Source: Halobacteriovoraceae bacterium
GTDB lineage: Bacteria; Bdellovibrionota; Bacteriovoracia; Bacteriovoracales; Bacteriovoracaceae
NCBI GenBank assembly: GCA_020635115.1
Contig: JACKAK010000006.1
Span: forward strand, 1 to 64,000
Reading direction: 5' to 3'
Length of the DNA stretch: 64,000 nucleotides
Part shown: in pieces, positions 48,411 through 57,619 of the stretch
Position numbering within the stretch: the stretch's first letter is position 1
Layout: each line of letters opens with the position of its first letter
Notes under the pieces: generated by a model
The model's input: only the letters and a program-made list of their open reading frames with translations
Database searches by the model: none
What the model was told of the DNA's origin: nothing
Translations under genes and position numbers: made by a program

Positions 48411-51400
48411 TCCAAAAAATAATTGAATTATCTATTAAAAACCGTATCTTTATAGTTATCATTTTTGTTATTATAGCAATACTTTCACTTTTTTCCATCC
48501 AGCATGCAAAGATTGATGCAATTCCAGATATCGGAGAAAATCAACAAGTTGTTTTTACACAATGGCCAGGTAGATCTCCTAAAGATATTGAAGAACAAAT
48601 TACTTATCCTTTATCTACTCTACTGCAAGGAATTCCTGGAATTGATAGAGTAAGAGGGACAAGTGCTTTTGGATTTTCTACTGTCTATATTATCTTCAAA
48701 GAGAAAGTTGATTTTTATTGGTCAAGAAGTCGAGTATTAGAAAAGCTCTCAACTGCAGGAAGTTACTTGCCTAAGAATGTTATTCCTACACTTGGCCCTG
48801 ATGCAACGGGATTGGGCCAAATTTTTTGGTATACAATCGAAAACACAGAAAATAACCCCCATCCTAAATCTCTACAAGAGTTAAGATCAATTCAAGATTT
48901 CTATTTAAAATTTAGACTACAATCTGTTGAGGGCGTTTCAGAAGTAGCTAGTATTGGTGGATTTATAAAAGAATACCAAGTAGATGTAGATCCTAAAAAA
49001 ATCATTGCCTTCAATGTCCACCTTCCTGAAATTATCAAATCAATCAAAAACTCAAATATTGATATCGGAGCAGAAGTCATCGAAGAAGGTGATCGCGAAA
49101 TGATCATTAGAGGTATTGGATTTTTTAAAAGCATATCTGATATCGAAGAGGTTGTAGTTAAGGTAAGAAACACTACCCCTATCAGAGTGAAAGACTTGGC
49201 AACCGTACAGCAAGGTCCGGCCTTCAGAAGAGGGGCATTAGACAAAAATGGTACTGAATCAGTCGGTGGGATTGTAACGATGAGATATGGAGAAAATCCT
49301 AAGAAAGTAATAGATAAAGTGAAATTGAGAATTAAAGAAATTGAAAAAGGACTTCCAAAGGGTGTTGTATTAAAACCATTCTATGATCGTTCTGAATTAG
49401 TAAAAATTACGATGAATACAGTGAGTAGTGCACTTATTCAAGAAATAATCATAACAGGAATTGTAATTCTTTTTTTCCTACTGCATTTCAAATCATCTAT
49501 CCTTGTTGGTCTTACATTACCTTTTGGAGTGGGAATCAGTTTTATTTTGATGTATTTGTTAAAAATTGAATCTAATATAATGAGCTTATCTGGACTAGTA
49601 ATTGCAATCGGTACAATGGTTGACATGGGAATTATTATGACTGAAAACATATATTCTCATCTAGCAGATAATCCTAGGGCCGTGAAAAAAGAACGTATAG
49701 ATATTATCATGAATTCAGCTAAAGAAATTGGGCCTGCTATATTAACTGCAGTCATGACTACAATTGTCACCTTCCTTCCTGTTTTTGCCTTAGAAGGAGC
49801 AGAGGGAAAATTATTCATCCCTCTAGCATGGGCAAAAACACTTGCAATGTTGGGTTCAGTCTTTGTAGCAGTAGTATTAATTCCTGTTTTATCCATTTTT
49901 ATGCTTAAAGGAGAACTCAAACCTATTGAGAAAAATACTGTCAGCAGTAGTATTGTCACTACTTATAAATATTTTCTAAATTTAATACTGGCCCATAGAC
50001 ATTTGTTTTTGTTAATTCCATTACTTATTTGCATAGGTGGAGTTTTTGCTTATAAACATTTAGGTAAAGAATTTATGCCCTCCCTCAATGAAGGTGAAAT
50101 TCTTTATATGCCTGTCACAACACCTGATGTAAGCATGACAAAGGCAAAAGATTTGCTTGCCTATACTGATCGTTTAATAAAAGAACATCCTCTTGTTAAA
50201 GATGTTATTGGAAAACTAGGAAGGGCCGATACAGCTCTTGATCCTGCACCAGTTGCAATGCTTGAAACATTAATAAAACTAGAGGATGAAGACACGTGGC
50301 CAGAAGGTACGAGTATATACGACATCATGCACGAATTAGATTCACAAATCCAAATTCCAGGTCTTATCAATGCATGGTTGTTTCCGATTGAAAACCGCAT
50401 TGGCATGATCTCAACTGGAATTAAAACTCAAGTCGCAGTTAAAATTTTTGGGCCAGACTTAAAAGTACTGGAGAATCTTAGTATTAAGGTAGCAGATGTC
50501 ATCAAAGATGTTAAAGGGGCCTATGGTATTTATGCCGAAAAAATAAATGGTAAACCATATATAGAATTTGTTATCAACCGAATTGCGGCCAGTAGATACG
50601 GAGTCAATACGGGAGATATTAATGCTATTATCCAGTCTGCAGTTGGAGGGATGACAATTGATCAAATGTATGAAGGAAGAGAGCGATATCCAATCAGAGT
50701 TAGATATAAAAAAGAATTGCGTGACAGACTAGATGAACTTAAAAGAGTGCTTGTGGCCACACCTAATGGCCAACACATACCAATTACTCAATTAGCTGAC
50801 ATACAAGTTGTTATTGGGCCTTCAATGATTCAATCAGAAAATGGACTTTTAAGATCTACAGTTCAGCTAAATGTAAGGGATCGAGATTTGATTGGTTTTG
50901 TGGAAGAGGCCAAGCAAAAGGTTTCTAGCAAAATAGATTTACCTTCAGGTTATTCATTACAGTGGGCAGGCCAGTTCGAAAACCAAGTACGTGCAAACAA
51001 AAGACTAATGTTTCTAGTTCCGATTTCATTGCTTATTAATTTGCTTATTATTTATTTTGGTTTTAGGTCTCTTACTCAAAGTTTGATCGTTTTAACCGTT
51101 ATACCTGTGGCAGCATCTGGAGGATTATTACTTCTTTGGCTCGGTGGGTTCAATACATCTGTTGCCGTTTGGGTTGGTTTTATTGCCTTATTTGGTGTGG
51201 CCGTTGATGACGGAGTTGTCATGATGACTTTTTTAAAAGAAGCTTTCTTAAAACATCAACCTAAAAATATAAAAGAACTTCATGAAACAATCTCTGAAGC
51301 AGGTTGTAGGAGAATAAGGCCACTTATAATGACAACGGCAACAACAATCATTGCTTTGCTTCCAGTCATGTGGTCAACTGGACATGGGAGTGAAGTTATG

Positions 51401-51523
51401 CGTCCGATGGCCATACCAACCTTAGGAGGGATGTCTATTGAATTGATTTCCCTTTTTATTGTTCCTGTTATTTTCAGTTATATCTATGAAAAGAAAGTAT
51501 TAAATAAAGGAGTTCTTGTATGA
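48407..51523 (+). CDS. cusA: Heavy-metal RND efflux pump (CusA/CzcA family)
   Basis: The 1,038-residue permease has the HME-RND features: DAIPDIGENQQVVFTQWPGR, FWYTIENT, the DFYWSRSRVLEKLS block, GTMVDMGIIMTENIYSHL in helix 4, GGMTIDQMYEGRERYPIRVR and FIALFGVAVDDGVVMMTFL. The N-R-I-G-M-I-S-T-G-I-K segment corresponds to the Met-containing substrate pathway of CusA. With the HMBD-type adaptor it points to Cu(I)/Ag(I) rather than Co/Zn/Cd export. It is translationally coupled to genes on both sides. Confidence 0.92.
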   Translation: MIQKIIELSIKNRIFIVIIFVIIAILSLFSIQHAKIDAIPDIGENQQVVFTQWPGRSPKDIEEQITYPLSTLLQGIPGIDRVRGTSAFGFSTVYIIFKEKVDFYWSRSRVLEKLSTAGSYLPKNVIPTLGPDATGLGQIFWYTIENTENNPHPKSLQELRSIQDFYLKFRLQSVEGVSEVASIGGFIKEYQVDVDPKKIIAFNVHLPEIIKSIKNSNIDIGAEVIEEGDREMIIRGIGFFKSISDIEEVVVKVRNTTPIRVKDLATVQQGPAFRRGALDKNGTESVGGIVTMRYGENPKKVIDKVKLRIKEIEKGLPKGVVLKPFYDRSELVKITMNTVSSALIQEIIITGIVILFFLLHFKSSILVGLTLPFGVGISFILMYLLKIESNIMSLSGLVIAIGTMVDMGIIMTENIYSHLADNPRAVKKERIDIIMNSAKEIGPAILTAVMTTIVTFLPVFALEGAEGKLFIPLAWAKTLAMLGSVFVAVVLIPVLSIFMLKGELKPIEKNTVSSSIVTTYKYFLNLILAHRHLFLLIPLLICIGGVFAYKHLGKEFMPSLNEGEILYMPVTTPDVSMTKAKDLLAYTDRLIKEHPLVKDVIGKLGRADTALDPAPVAMLETLIKLEDEDTWPEGTSIYDIMHELDSQIQIPGLINAWLFPIENRIGMISTGIKTQVAVKIFGPDLKVLENLSIKVADVIKDVKGAYGIYAEKINGKPYIEFVINRIAASRYGVNTGDINAIIQSAVGGMTIDQMYEGRERYPIRVRYKKELRDRLDELKRVLVATPNGQHIPITQLADIQVVIGPSMIQSENGLLRSTVQLNVRDRDLIGFVEEAKQKVSSKIDLPSGYSLQWAGQFENQVRANKRLMFLVPISLLINLLIIYFGFRSLTQSLIVLTVIPVAASGGLLLLWLGGFNTSVAVWVGFIALFGVAVDDGVVMMTFLKEAFLKHQPKNIKELHETISEAGCRRIRPLIMTTATTIIALLPVMWSTGHGSEVMRPMAIPTLGGMSIELISLFIVPVIFSYIYEKKVLNKGVLV

Positions 51524-51975
51524 AATTTATAATCATTTTTTTATTTTCGTTTTTTACTTCTTTTGGCCTCTTGGCACAAGAGAGTCCGTTTAATGAAGTT
51601 TTGAAAAATTACGAAGAACTTAACAAAGCATTTTTCAACAATGACAATATAAATGTTAAAAAAAATTCTGAAATAATTTTAAAGTCAATTGAAAATATTC
51701 AGAATGAAAAGATCAAGAAAGCACTAAATTTTTCAATAACTAAACTCAATGAAATGAGTAAGAGTGATGATATAAAACAAAATCAGGAATCTTTTAATAT
51801 TGTTTCACAGGCATTTTTGTATGTTATAAAATCCTATTCACCAAACAAAAACTATGTCCCCTACTACTGTCCTATGGTAAAAAAATATTGGATTCAAAAT
51901 ATTTCAAAATCTGATGTCGTCATGAATCCATATGCTTCAAAAACAATGCCACATTGTGGAGAAATGAAGAAATAA
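51520..51975 (+). CDS. DUF3347-like periplasmic protein, putative copper-binding
   Basis: The 151-residue protein has a signal peptide (ending near LLA/QESPFNEVL), a helical domain (LKNYEELNKAFFNNDNINVK), and a C-terminal YVPYYCPMVKKYWIQN followed by MNPYASKTMPHCGEMKK. The pattern YCPM...YYG/ASK-MPHCGE is typical of DUF3347 proteins associated with copper resistance, where Cys, Met and His bind Cu(I). It overlaps cusA by four bases and ends the operon. Confidence 0.82.
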   Translation: MKFIIIFLFSFFTSFGLLAQESPFNEVLKNYEELNKAFFNNDNINVKKNSEIILKSIENIQNEKIKKALNFSITKLNEMSKSDDIKQNQESFNIVSQAFLYVIKSYSPNKNYVPYYCPMVKKYWIQNISKSDVVMNPYASKTMPHCGEMKK

Positions 51976-52053
51976 ATGTTTTGAAGACAAAAAACAACTA
52001 CACTTTTTCCTTTGCTTATGATTTATTAGAGACTCATAGGCAAAGGAAAAATC

Positions 52054-53115
52054 ATGTACAATTTAGATAAAATCAGAACGTTAAATGAAAAAAGATACCC
52101 AAATTCTGATCGTCCATTCTTACAAGAATACAATCAGTATTGTATAGATAGAAAACCCTATAAAGGTTTAAAGATACTACACAATACGCCTTTGACTTTT
52201 GAGACGCTAGCGAAATTAGAAGGTCTATTACTGTCAGAAGCTGAAATCACAGTAAGTGCTGTGACGATTATGCCTCACAATGAAAATGCAGCACAGCTAT
52301 TAGTTGAGGCCGGTGTAAAAGTTCAAATTAATCATGATTTCAAAGATGAATATGACTTGCATCTCGACTGTTGCGCTGAACTATACAATCATAGGTCTCC
52401 TAGAATAGGTGCTGTTGAACTCACAAGAACAGGGGCCATAAGATATATTGAAAATGAAGTCAATTATCCAGTCATAAATGTAGATGGTTGTATTGTCAAA
52501 GACCTAGAAACTATTTTGGGGACCGGTGAAGGATTCTATAGAGCCTTCAAAGAGCTCACACAGATTAATATGGTAAATAAAAATATTATATTATTTGGAT
52601 TTGGAAAAGTTGGATATGGGATTTATAAAACTCTAGCAAATGAAAATGCAAACATAACGATTTGTGATGTTTCTGAAGAAAAAATTCAAAGCGCACAAAA
52701 TCTAAAATTAAAAACTATTAATGGGAAAAATGGCAACGAAGTAAATGAAGCTTTAAAAAACTCTGACATTATTATAACGGCAACAGGTAGAGATGAGTTC
52801 ATGTCTGATCAATATGATGTGTCTTTACTGGAAGGAAAAATTTTGGCCAACATGGGAGCAGGTGATGAGTTTGGAAAAAAAGTCCCAGAGAGTTGGGCCC
52901 TGGCCAACAAGGCCCCTATAAATTTTGTACTTGACCGTCCAACATTAATGAAATACATCGATCCCATTTTTTACTTACATAATCTTAGTGCTGATCTATT
53001 AATATCTACAAAGATGAAGGCCGGAGTAATAAATTATCCAGATTACCATGCAAGAGAAGTCTTAAACAAATGGCAATCTTTTCATAATGAGAGTTTGCCT
53101 AATATTGGAAATTAA
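52054..53115 (+). CDS. Adenosylhomocysteinase-like NAD-binding protein
   Basis: The 353-residue protein has the S-adenosylhomocysteine hydrolase layout: a first domain with ILHNTPLTFETLAKLEGLLL and an NAD-binding Rossmann domain with GEGFYRAFKELT, IILFGFGKVGYGIYKTLAN, DIIITATGRDEF and ILANMGAGDEFG. It is about 80 residues shorter than true SahH. The region that normally reads NDSVTKSKFDN is IVKDLETILG here, so the catalytic Lys/Asp pair is not conserved. It may use another substrate or be a divergent paralogue. AAAGGAAA precedes the ATG. Confidence 0.72.
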   Translation: MYNLDKIRTLNEKRYPNSDRPFLQEYNQYCIDRKPYKGLKILHNTPLTFETLAKLEGLLLSEAEITVSAVTIMPHNENAAQLLVEAGVKVQINHDFKDEYDLHLDCCAELYNHRSPRIGAVELTRTGAIRYIENEVNYPVINVDGCIVKDLETILGTGEGFYRAFKELTQINMVNKNIILFGFGKVGYGIYKTLANENANITICDVSEEKIQSAQNLKLKTINGKNGNEVNEALKNSDIIITATGRDEFMSDQYDVSLLEGKILANMGAGDEFGKKVPESWALANKAPINFVLDRPTLMKYIDPIFYLHNLSADLLISTKMKAGVINYPDYHAREVLNKWQSFHNESLPNIGN

Positions 53116-53191
53116 ATTTCTTAAATTCAATATTACATGTTCAAATCTAAAAAAGCTTCAGGCCAAAAAGAGTAAATGAGATCTAAATATT

Positions 53192-55102
53192 TTATGCCAA
53201 CAATGGCATCGGAATAGTAAGTGATGAACAGAGCAATGCTAAGGCCTCTTGCTCTCTATAACTAATTACATTATCTTGATTTATTATACGAACATACTCC
53301 GTCACTAACTTCTCTTTGCTCCTCATCGTAAGTGAATCGAGTACATTTAGATTTTTAGCAATCATTGACGATGTCAATTCTTTCAGTGAATAAAATTTAG
53401 CATCTTTTATTTTTAAAATATCAATACTCATTTTAAAATTATCTTTTGATTTCTCCAACTCTCCATTATTTGAAATCAAGCTTACAAAAGATATGGCCAC
53501 ACTGGCCTCTTTACCAAGAGATGTGATCCTTTTTTTAATTTTGTGATTTTTTTTCTCGCTTATCGCACAAAGCATTGTATAGACAAGCATTTCAAAAATT
53601 TTAACTTTGCCATCGATATTTATTAATTTTTCTACAAGTTCTATTAAATTATTAAAGGAATCTTTTGGAGCTTTTTTAAACTTAGAGACAGCAATTTCTA
53701 GCAATGGCAGTCTAGCATTTTTTGAAATTAGTTGAATTTTAAAGAATGTTTTATAAACTTCTTTTGCCAATTCAAGTTCAACATTTTCTAAAAGTTTAAA
53801 TTGTTTATCCCGAATTTCTTCTTCAACAGATATAAGATACGAGACGATTATGATCTTTGCACCAAACATATTTGCAGAAAGTTCTTTAATATCACTAGGG
53901 ATTAATTCTAGTAGTGAATTAGCCCTATTAACCTCTTTAAGATTTATGGAACCAATTGAACCTACTATTTTCTCATTTTTAATTTCAATTGTTTTTTCTG
54001 AAGACAAATTTGATATCACCTCAGCTCTTGCATTATAATCATTTAAAGAAATCTCTCTGCTATAATATTGATCTAATTTAAGTCCTAAATCATAAAACTC
54101 TTCTTTCTCGAACTTATCAAAATTAAAGGTTTTATCAATTCTTTTGATTCTCTCTTCTGTAGGAGGATGAGTACTAAACCATGAATTGAAAGATTTAGCA
54201 AAGCACATATGTGATACTTCTTCTAAACTTTTATCACTAAAAAACTGATCATCAGACATTGCAAGTATTTTTTTTAGTACGCTACTCATTGCAGGTGCGT
54301 TTCGAGTGTATTGAACGGCCGAAGCATCTGCAAGAAATTCTCTTTGTCTTGAAATTGCAGATTTGATGATTCTGGTTATAAGCATACCAACGTATCCCAT
54401 TACGAGAAGAACAAGCCCTATATATAGGATAGGATTTACACCTTTTTTATTGTTTCGACTTGAAGATCTATGTGAATCTTTAAATATATCTAATACAATT
54501 CGCCCTAGTAGATATAAAAAAGTAATTCCATAAACCCATGAAATAAGCCTAATATTTATGCGCATGTCTCCATTAAAGATATGACCGAATTCATGAGCTA
54601 TAACGGCCTGCAATTCATCTCGAGTCAAACAACGTATCGCACCTCTGGTTACGCAAACTGCAGCATTCTTTATGTTATCACCAGCGGCGAACGCATTTAT
54701 TGATTTTTCTTCCAAAATATATATTTCAGGAATTGGTACTCCTGAAGCAATTGACATCTCTTCAACGATATTGAACAGCTTTTTTTCATCAAGATCCTTA
54801 GTAAAAGAATCTATTTGAAGGCCTCCCATGGCATAGCATATTTTTCCTCCTCCTCCACTTAAACTAAATGATTTAAAAATTTTGGCAAAAAAAACAATAA
54901 GAGGAACAATCATGGACGTGTAAAGTAGATAAGACCAATCGTATTTTAGTCGATCAGTATTTGGGTCAACGTCTAAGCTGAGTACAAACCATATGCCAAT
55001 ATTTGTTAAAAAGATTATACTCAAAATCGCTAAAATAAAAAGAAACGCAAGATAGGCCGTATTTTTTTTTGATTTTCGTTGATGCTCAAAAAAATTCATC
55101 AT
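53192..55102 (-). CDS. M48-family membrane metalloprotease (HtpX-like) with C-terminal extension
   Basis: The 636-residue protein has two N-terminal membrane helices, SIASGVPIPEIYILEEKSIN and the zinc site VIAHEFGHIFNGD (HExxH), two more helices, then REFLADASAVQYT with the third ligand Glu and WFSTHPPTEERIKRID. The ~290-residue helical C-terminus (KIFEMLVYTMLCAISEK) is not found in HtpX and recalls TerB-like domains. It sits just downstream of lemA on the same strand, a pairing seen in many bacteria. It should act in membrane-protein quality control. Confidence 0.88.
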   Translation of the reverse strand: MMNFFEHQRKSKKNTAYLAFLFILAILSIIFLTNIGIWFVLSLDVDPNTDRLKYDWSYLLYTSMIVPLIVFFAKIFKSFSLSGGGGKICYAMGGLQIDSFTKDLDEKKLFNIVEEMSIASGVPIPEIYILEEKSINAFAAGDNIKNAAVCVTRGAIRCLTRDELQAVIAHEFGHIFNGDMRINIRLISWVYGITFLYLLGRIVLDIFKDSHRSSSRNNKKGVNPILYIGLVLLVMGYVGMLITRIIKSAISRQREFLADASAVQYTRNAPAMSSVLKKILAMSDDQFFSDKSLEEVSHMCFAKSFNSWFSTHPPTEERIKRIDKTFNFDKFEKEEFYDLGLKLDQYYSREISLNDYNARAEVISNLSSEKTIEIKNEKIVGSIGSINLKEVNRANSLLELIPSDIKELSANMFGAKIIIVSYLISVEEEIRDKQFKLLENVELELAKEVYKTFFKIQLISKNARLPLLEIAVSKFKKAPKDSFNNLIELVEKLINIDGKVKIFEMLVYTMLCAISEKKNHKIKKRITSLGKEASVAISFVSLISNNGELEKSKDNFKMSIDILKIKDAKFYSLKELTSSMIAKNLNVLDSLTMRSKEKLVTEYVRIINQDNVISYREQEALALLCSSLTIPMPLLA

Positions 55103-55108
55103 TAAGCC

Positions 55109-55717
55109 TTAAAAGCTGACTTTAATATTTTCTCTTTCTTTTTGCTCTGAAATTTCCCAAAGAACAGCAGGAATAAAATTAAAAACTCCAGCAATTAGAG
55201 ATCCTGGAAAAACCTCTCTTGAGTTATTGTACTCAGTCACTGTGTCATTATAAAATTGTCTCGCAAAACCAATTTTATTCTCAGTAGAAGAAAGCTCTTC
55301 CATGAGTCCTTTCATATTTTCATTAGCTTTAAGGTCAGGATAATCTTCTTGAATGACCATTAATTTTCCTAATGCTCCAGTGAGGGAAGATTCGCTTGCG
55401 AGTAAACTTTTCATGGCATCTGAATTTGAAGGATCTTGTGCGGCCATTTTCGCCGCTCCAAAAGCTTGATTTCTGGCCGAAATCACTCCTTCTAAAGTTT
55501 CACTTTCATGTTTCATATATCCTTTACAAGTTTCTACTAAGTTTGGAATAAGGTCATATCTTCTTTTGAGTTGGACATCAATTTGGGAAAATGCATTTTT
55601 ATACTCATTTCTTTTTTTAATCAATCCGTTGTAAATTGAAATACCCCAAAAAATAAGTATAATAAAAAAAAATAAAATAATTCCTAATATACCTACTAAT
55701 AAATTAATTCCAATCAT
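55109..55717 (-). CDS. lemA: LemA-family membrane protein
   Basis: The 202-residue protein has one N-terminal membrane helix (LLVGILGIILFFFIILIFWG) followed by the LemA four-helix domain: YNGLIKKRNEYKNAFSQIDV, QLKRRYDLIPNLVETCKGYM, GKLMVIQEDYPDLKANENM and FYNDTVTEYNNSREVFPGSL. The start follows GGAAGAG. It is six bases upstream of the M48 protease gene, with which LemA proteins commonly associate. Its biochemical role in bacteria is not settled. Confidence 0.92.
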   Translation of the reverse strand: MIGINLLVGILGIILFFFIILIFWGISIYNGLIKKRNEYKNAFSQIDVQLKRRYDLIPNLVETCKGYMKHESETLEGVISARNQAFGAAKMAAQDPSNSDAMKSLLASESSLTGALGKLMVIQEDYPDLKANENMKGLMEELSSTENKIGFARQFYNDTVTEYNNSREVFPGSLIAGVFNFIPAVLWEISEQKERENIKVSF

Positions 55718-55731
55718 TGCTCTTCCTTTTT

Positions 55732-56979
55732 TTAAAAATCAGTTGAAACTCTTTTTACTTTTAATAATAATAACATTCCAGGTATCGCCAAAATGGAACC
55801 TATTATAAAAAAACTGAAGTATCCTGAATATACTACCAAATGACCTGACCAACCCGCAACAAATGTTCGTCCAAATGAGGCCAAGGATGCGAATAATGCA
55901 TATTGAGTTGCGGTAAATCTTTTATTTGTAAGAGAGGCCATAAAGGCAACCTGAGCAGCTGTCCCCATACCACTACTAAAATCTTCAAAGGAGACAACAA
56001 GTGCAAGCATTCCAAGTGTTTTACTAAAAGTCAAAATACTAAAAAGTGATGTTGATATGGCCTGCAAAAAACCAAAAAACCAAAGGGATCTCAAAATACC
56101 AATTTTATAGATGGTCCAACCTCCAACAAAAAGACCGGCCATACTTGAAATAAATCCTACACCTTTAGTTATTTCAGCAATATCTTTATTTGAAAAACCC
56201 ATATCAACATAAAAAGGGCCAGTCATTGCACCTGCAACAGAATCACCCATTTTGTAAAATATGATAAACAACAAAATCCATATTGAATATTCTCGGACAA
56301 AAAATTCTTTAAAAGGGTTAATAATTGCATGTATAAATGAGTCAGGTCTATCACCCTCAACATTAGGTTCATCTGCTATTAAAGTTGTTACTACTCCAAT
56401 AAGCATTAGGGCCGCCATCAATTGAAACATCTGATTAAATGAAAATCCGAAGGTTTCCGTATCAACAATCCATAGTCCAAATCCTGAGGCCATTAGCATT
56501 CCGATTCTATATCCATAGACCCCAATACTGGCACCAATTCCAAGTTCATCATCAGGTAAAATTTCACGTCGGTAAGCATCTACTGCAATGTCTTGAGTTG
56601 CACTAAAAAAACAAAGAATAAAGGCCATAAATGCCAAATAAGAGATTGATTCCGTCGGGTTTCCTAAACTTAAAAGTAATAGGGATGCAATTAGCCCAAA
56701 TTGAGTTAAGATCAACCAGCTTTTTCTTCGTCCAAGATTGAAAAGAACGTACCGGTCTAAGAGAAAAGACCAAACAAAATTGAAGGTATAGGGCAAAGTG
56801 ATCCATGAAAAATAACCAACAGTTGAAAGATCTACCCCCTCTCTTCTCATCCAGATTTTTATTGTAGAATAAAGGAGCATTATGGGTAGACCACTACTAA
56901 AACCCAAAAATAAAACAATCAACATTCTCTTTGAAGCAAGAGCTTTCATGAGGTCTATAAAACTATGATTTTTAGTCAT
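55732..56979 (-). CDS. ampG: AmpG-like muropeptide permease (MFS)
   Basis: The 415-residue protein has about 12 membrane helices. The start region GFSSGLPIMLLYSTIKIWMR followed by REGVDLSTVGYFSWITLPYT, then FLLDRY and LGRRKSWLILTQ, is characteristic of AmpG. Later ATQDIAVDAYRREIL and VAFMASLTNKRFTATQYALF also fit. It imports anhydro-muropeptides for cell-wall recycling. In a predator it could also recover prey wall fragments, which is speculation. A strong GGAAAGAGG precedes the ATG. It may be co-transcribed with lemA and the protease. Confidence 0.9.
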   Translation of the reverse strand: MTKNHSFIDLMKALASKRMLIVLFLGFSSGLPIMLLYSTIKIWMRREGVDLSTVGYFSWITLPYTFNFVWSFLLDRYVLFNLGRRKSWLILTQFGLIASLLLLSLGNPTESISYLAFMAFILCFFSATQDIAVDAYRREILPDDELGIGASIGVYGYRIGMLMASGFGLWIVDTETFGFSFNQMFQLMAALMLIGVVTTLIADEPNVEGDRPDSFIHAIINPFKEFFVREYSIWILLFIIFYKMGDSVAGAMTGPFYVDMGFSNKDIAEITKGVGFISSMAGLFVGGWTIYKIGILRSLWFFGFLQAISTSLFSILTFSKTLGMLALVVSFEDFSSGMGTAAQVAFMASLTNKRFTATQYALFASLASFGRTFVAGWSGHLVVYSGYFSFFIIGSILAIPGMLLLLKVKRVSTDF

Positions 56980-57136
56980 CCTCTTTCCTTTACATTTAAA
57001 GCGAATATATTATCATTCAATTTGAATTTTAAAGGATTATTATAATTATGCATAGAAAAGAAATTCTTTGCTCCTCAGATCAATTATTACTCTATATAAT
57101 CAAGTTAACACCCATAGAAATTCCAAGGAGGAAATC

Positions 57137-57619
57137 ATGAAATTAATTTTACTTTTGGCCTTACTTTCACCAATAAGTCTTCTCGCGGCAGATGGTAGTT
57201 CTGGTTGTGGGCCAGGATGGTATATATTTAAGGACAATTCAATCCTCTCATCAATGTTACGAGCGACCACAAATGGTTTACTTTTTCCTGTAACAACTTT
57301 GGGGATGACATTAGGTACTTCCAATTGTAGCAAACATAAACTTGTTATGAGAGAAAAAGAAAGTCTACATTTTGCCATAAACAATTATTTTGAACTTAAA
57401 AAAGAAATTGCTTCAGGTGAAGGCCAGTACATTTCAGCTTTTACTGAAACGTTAGGATGTAGAGAGAGTATTTCAGATCAATTAGGTAACAAGCTTAAAG
57501 AAAACTATAGATCTATTTTCAAATCTAGTGAAATAAATCCTGAGGAGCTTTTGAGAGAAACATATAAAATTATTCTGACAGATAAAAACATTGCAAAATC
57601 TTGTTCAGATTTAGTTTAA
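57137..57619 (+). CDS. DUF3015-family secreted protein
   Basis: The start at 57137 is preceded by AAGGAGGA; the frame opens at 57068. The signal peptide MKLILLLALLSPISLLAA is followed by SSGCGPGWYIFKDNSILSSM, TNGLLFPVTTLGMTLGTSNC and a helical tail with LGCRESISDQLGNKLKE. These are the DUF3015 signatures (CGPGW and GTSxC). Function is unknown. It overlaps the next gene, a DUF4105 protein, by 19 bases, as seen in related genomes. Confidence 0.82.
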   Translation: MKLILLLALLSPISLLAADGSSGCGPGWYIFKDNSILSSMLRATTNGLLFPVTTLGMTLGTSNCSKHKLVMREKESLHFAINNYFELKKEIASGEGQYISAFTETLGCRESISDQLGNKLKENYRSIFKSSEINPEELLRETYKIILTDKNIAKSCSDLV

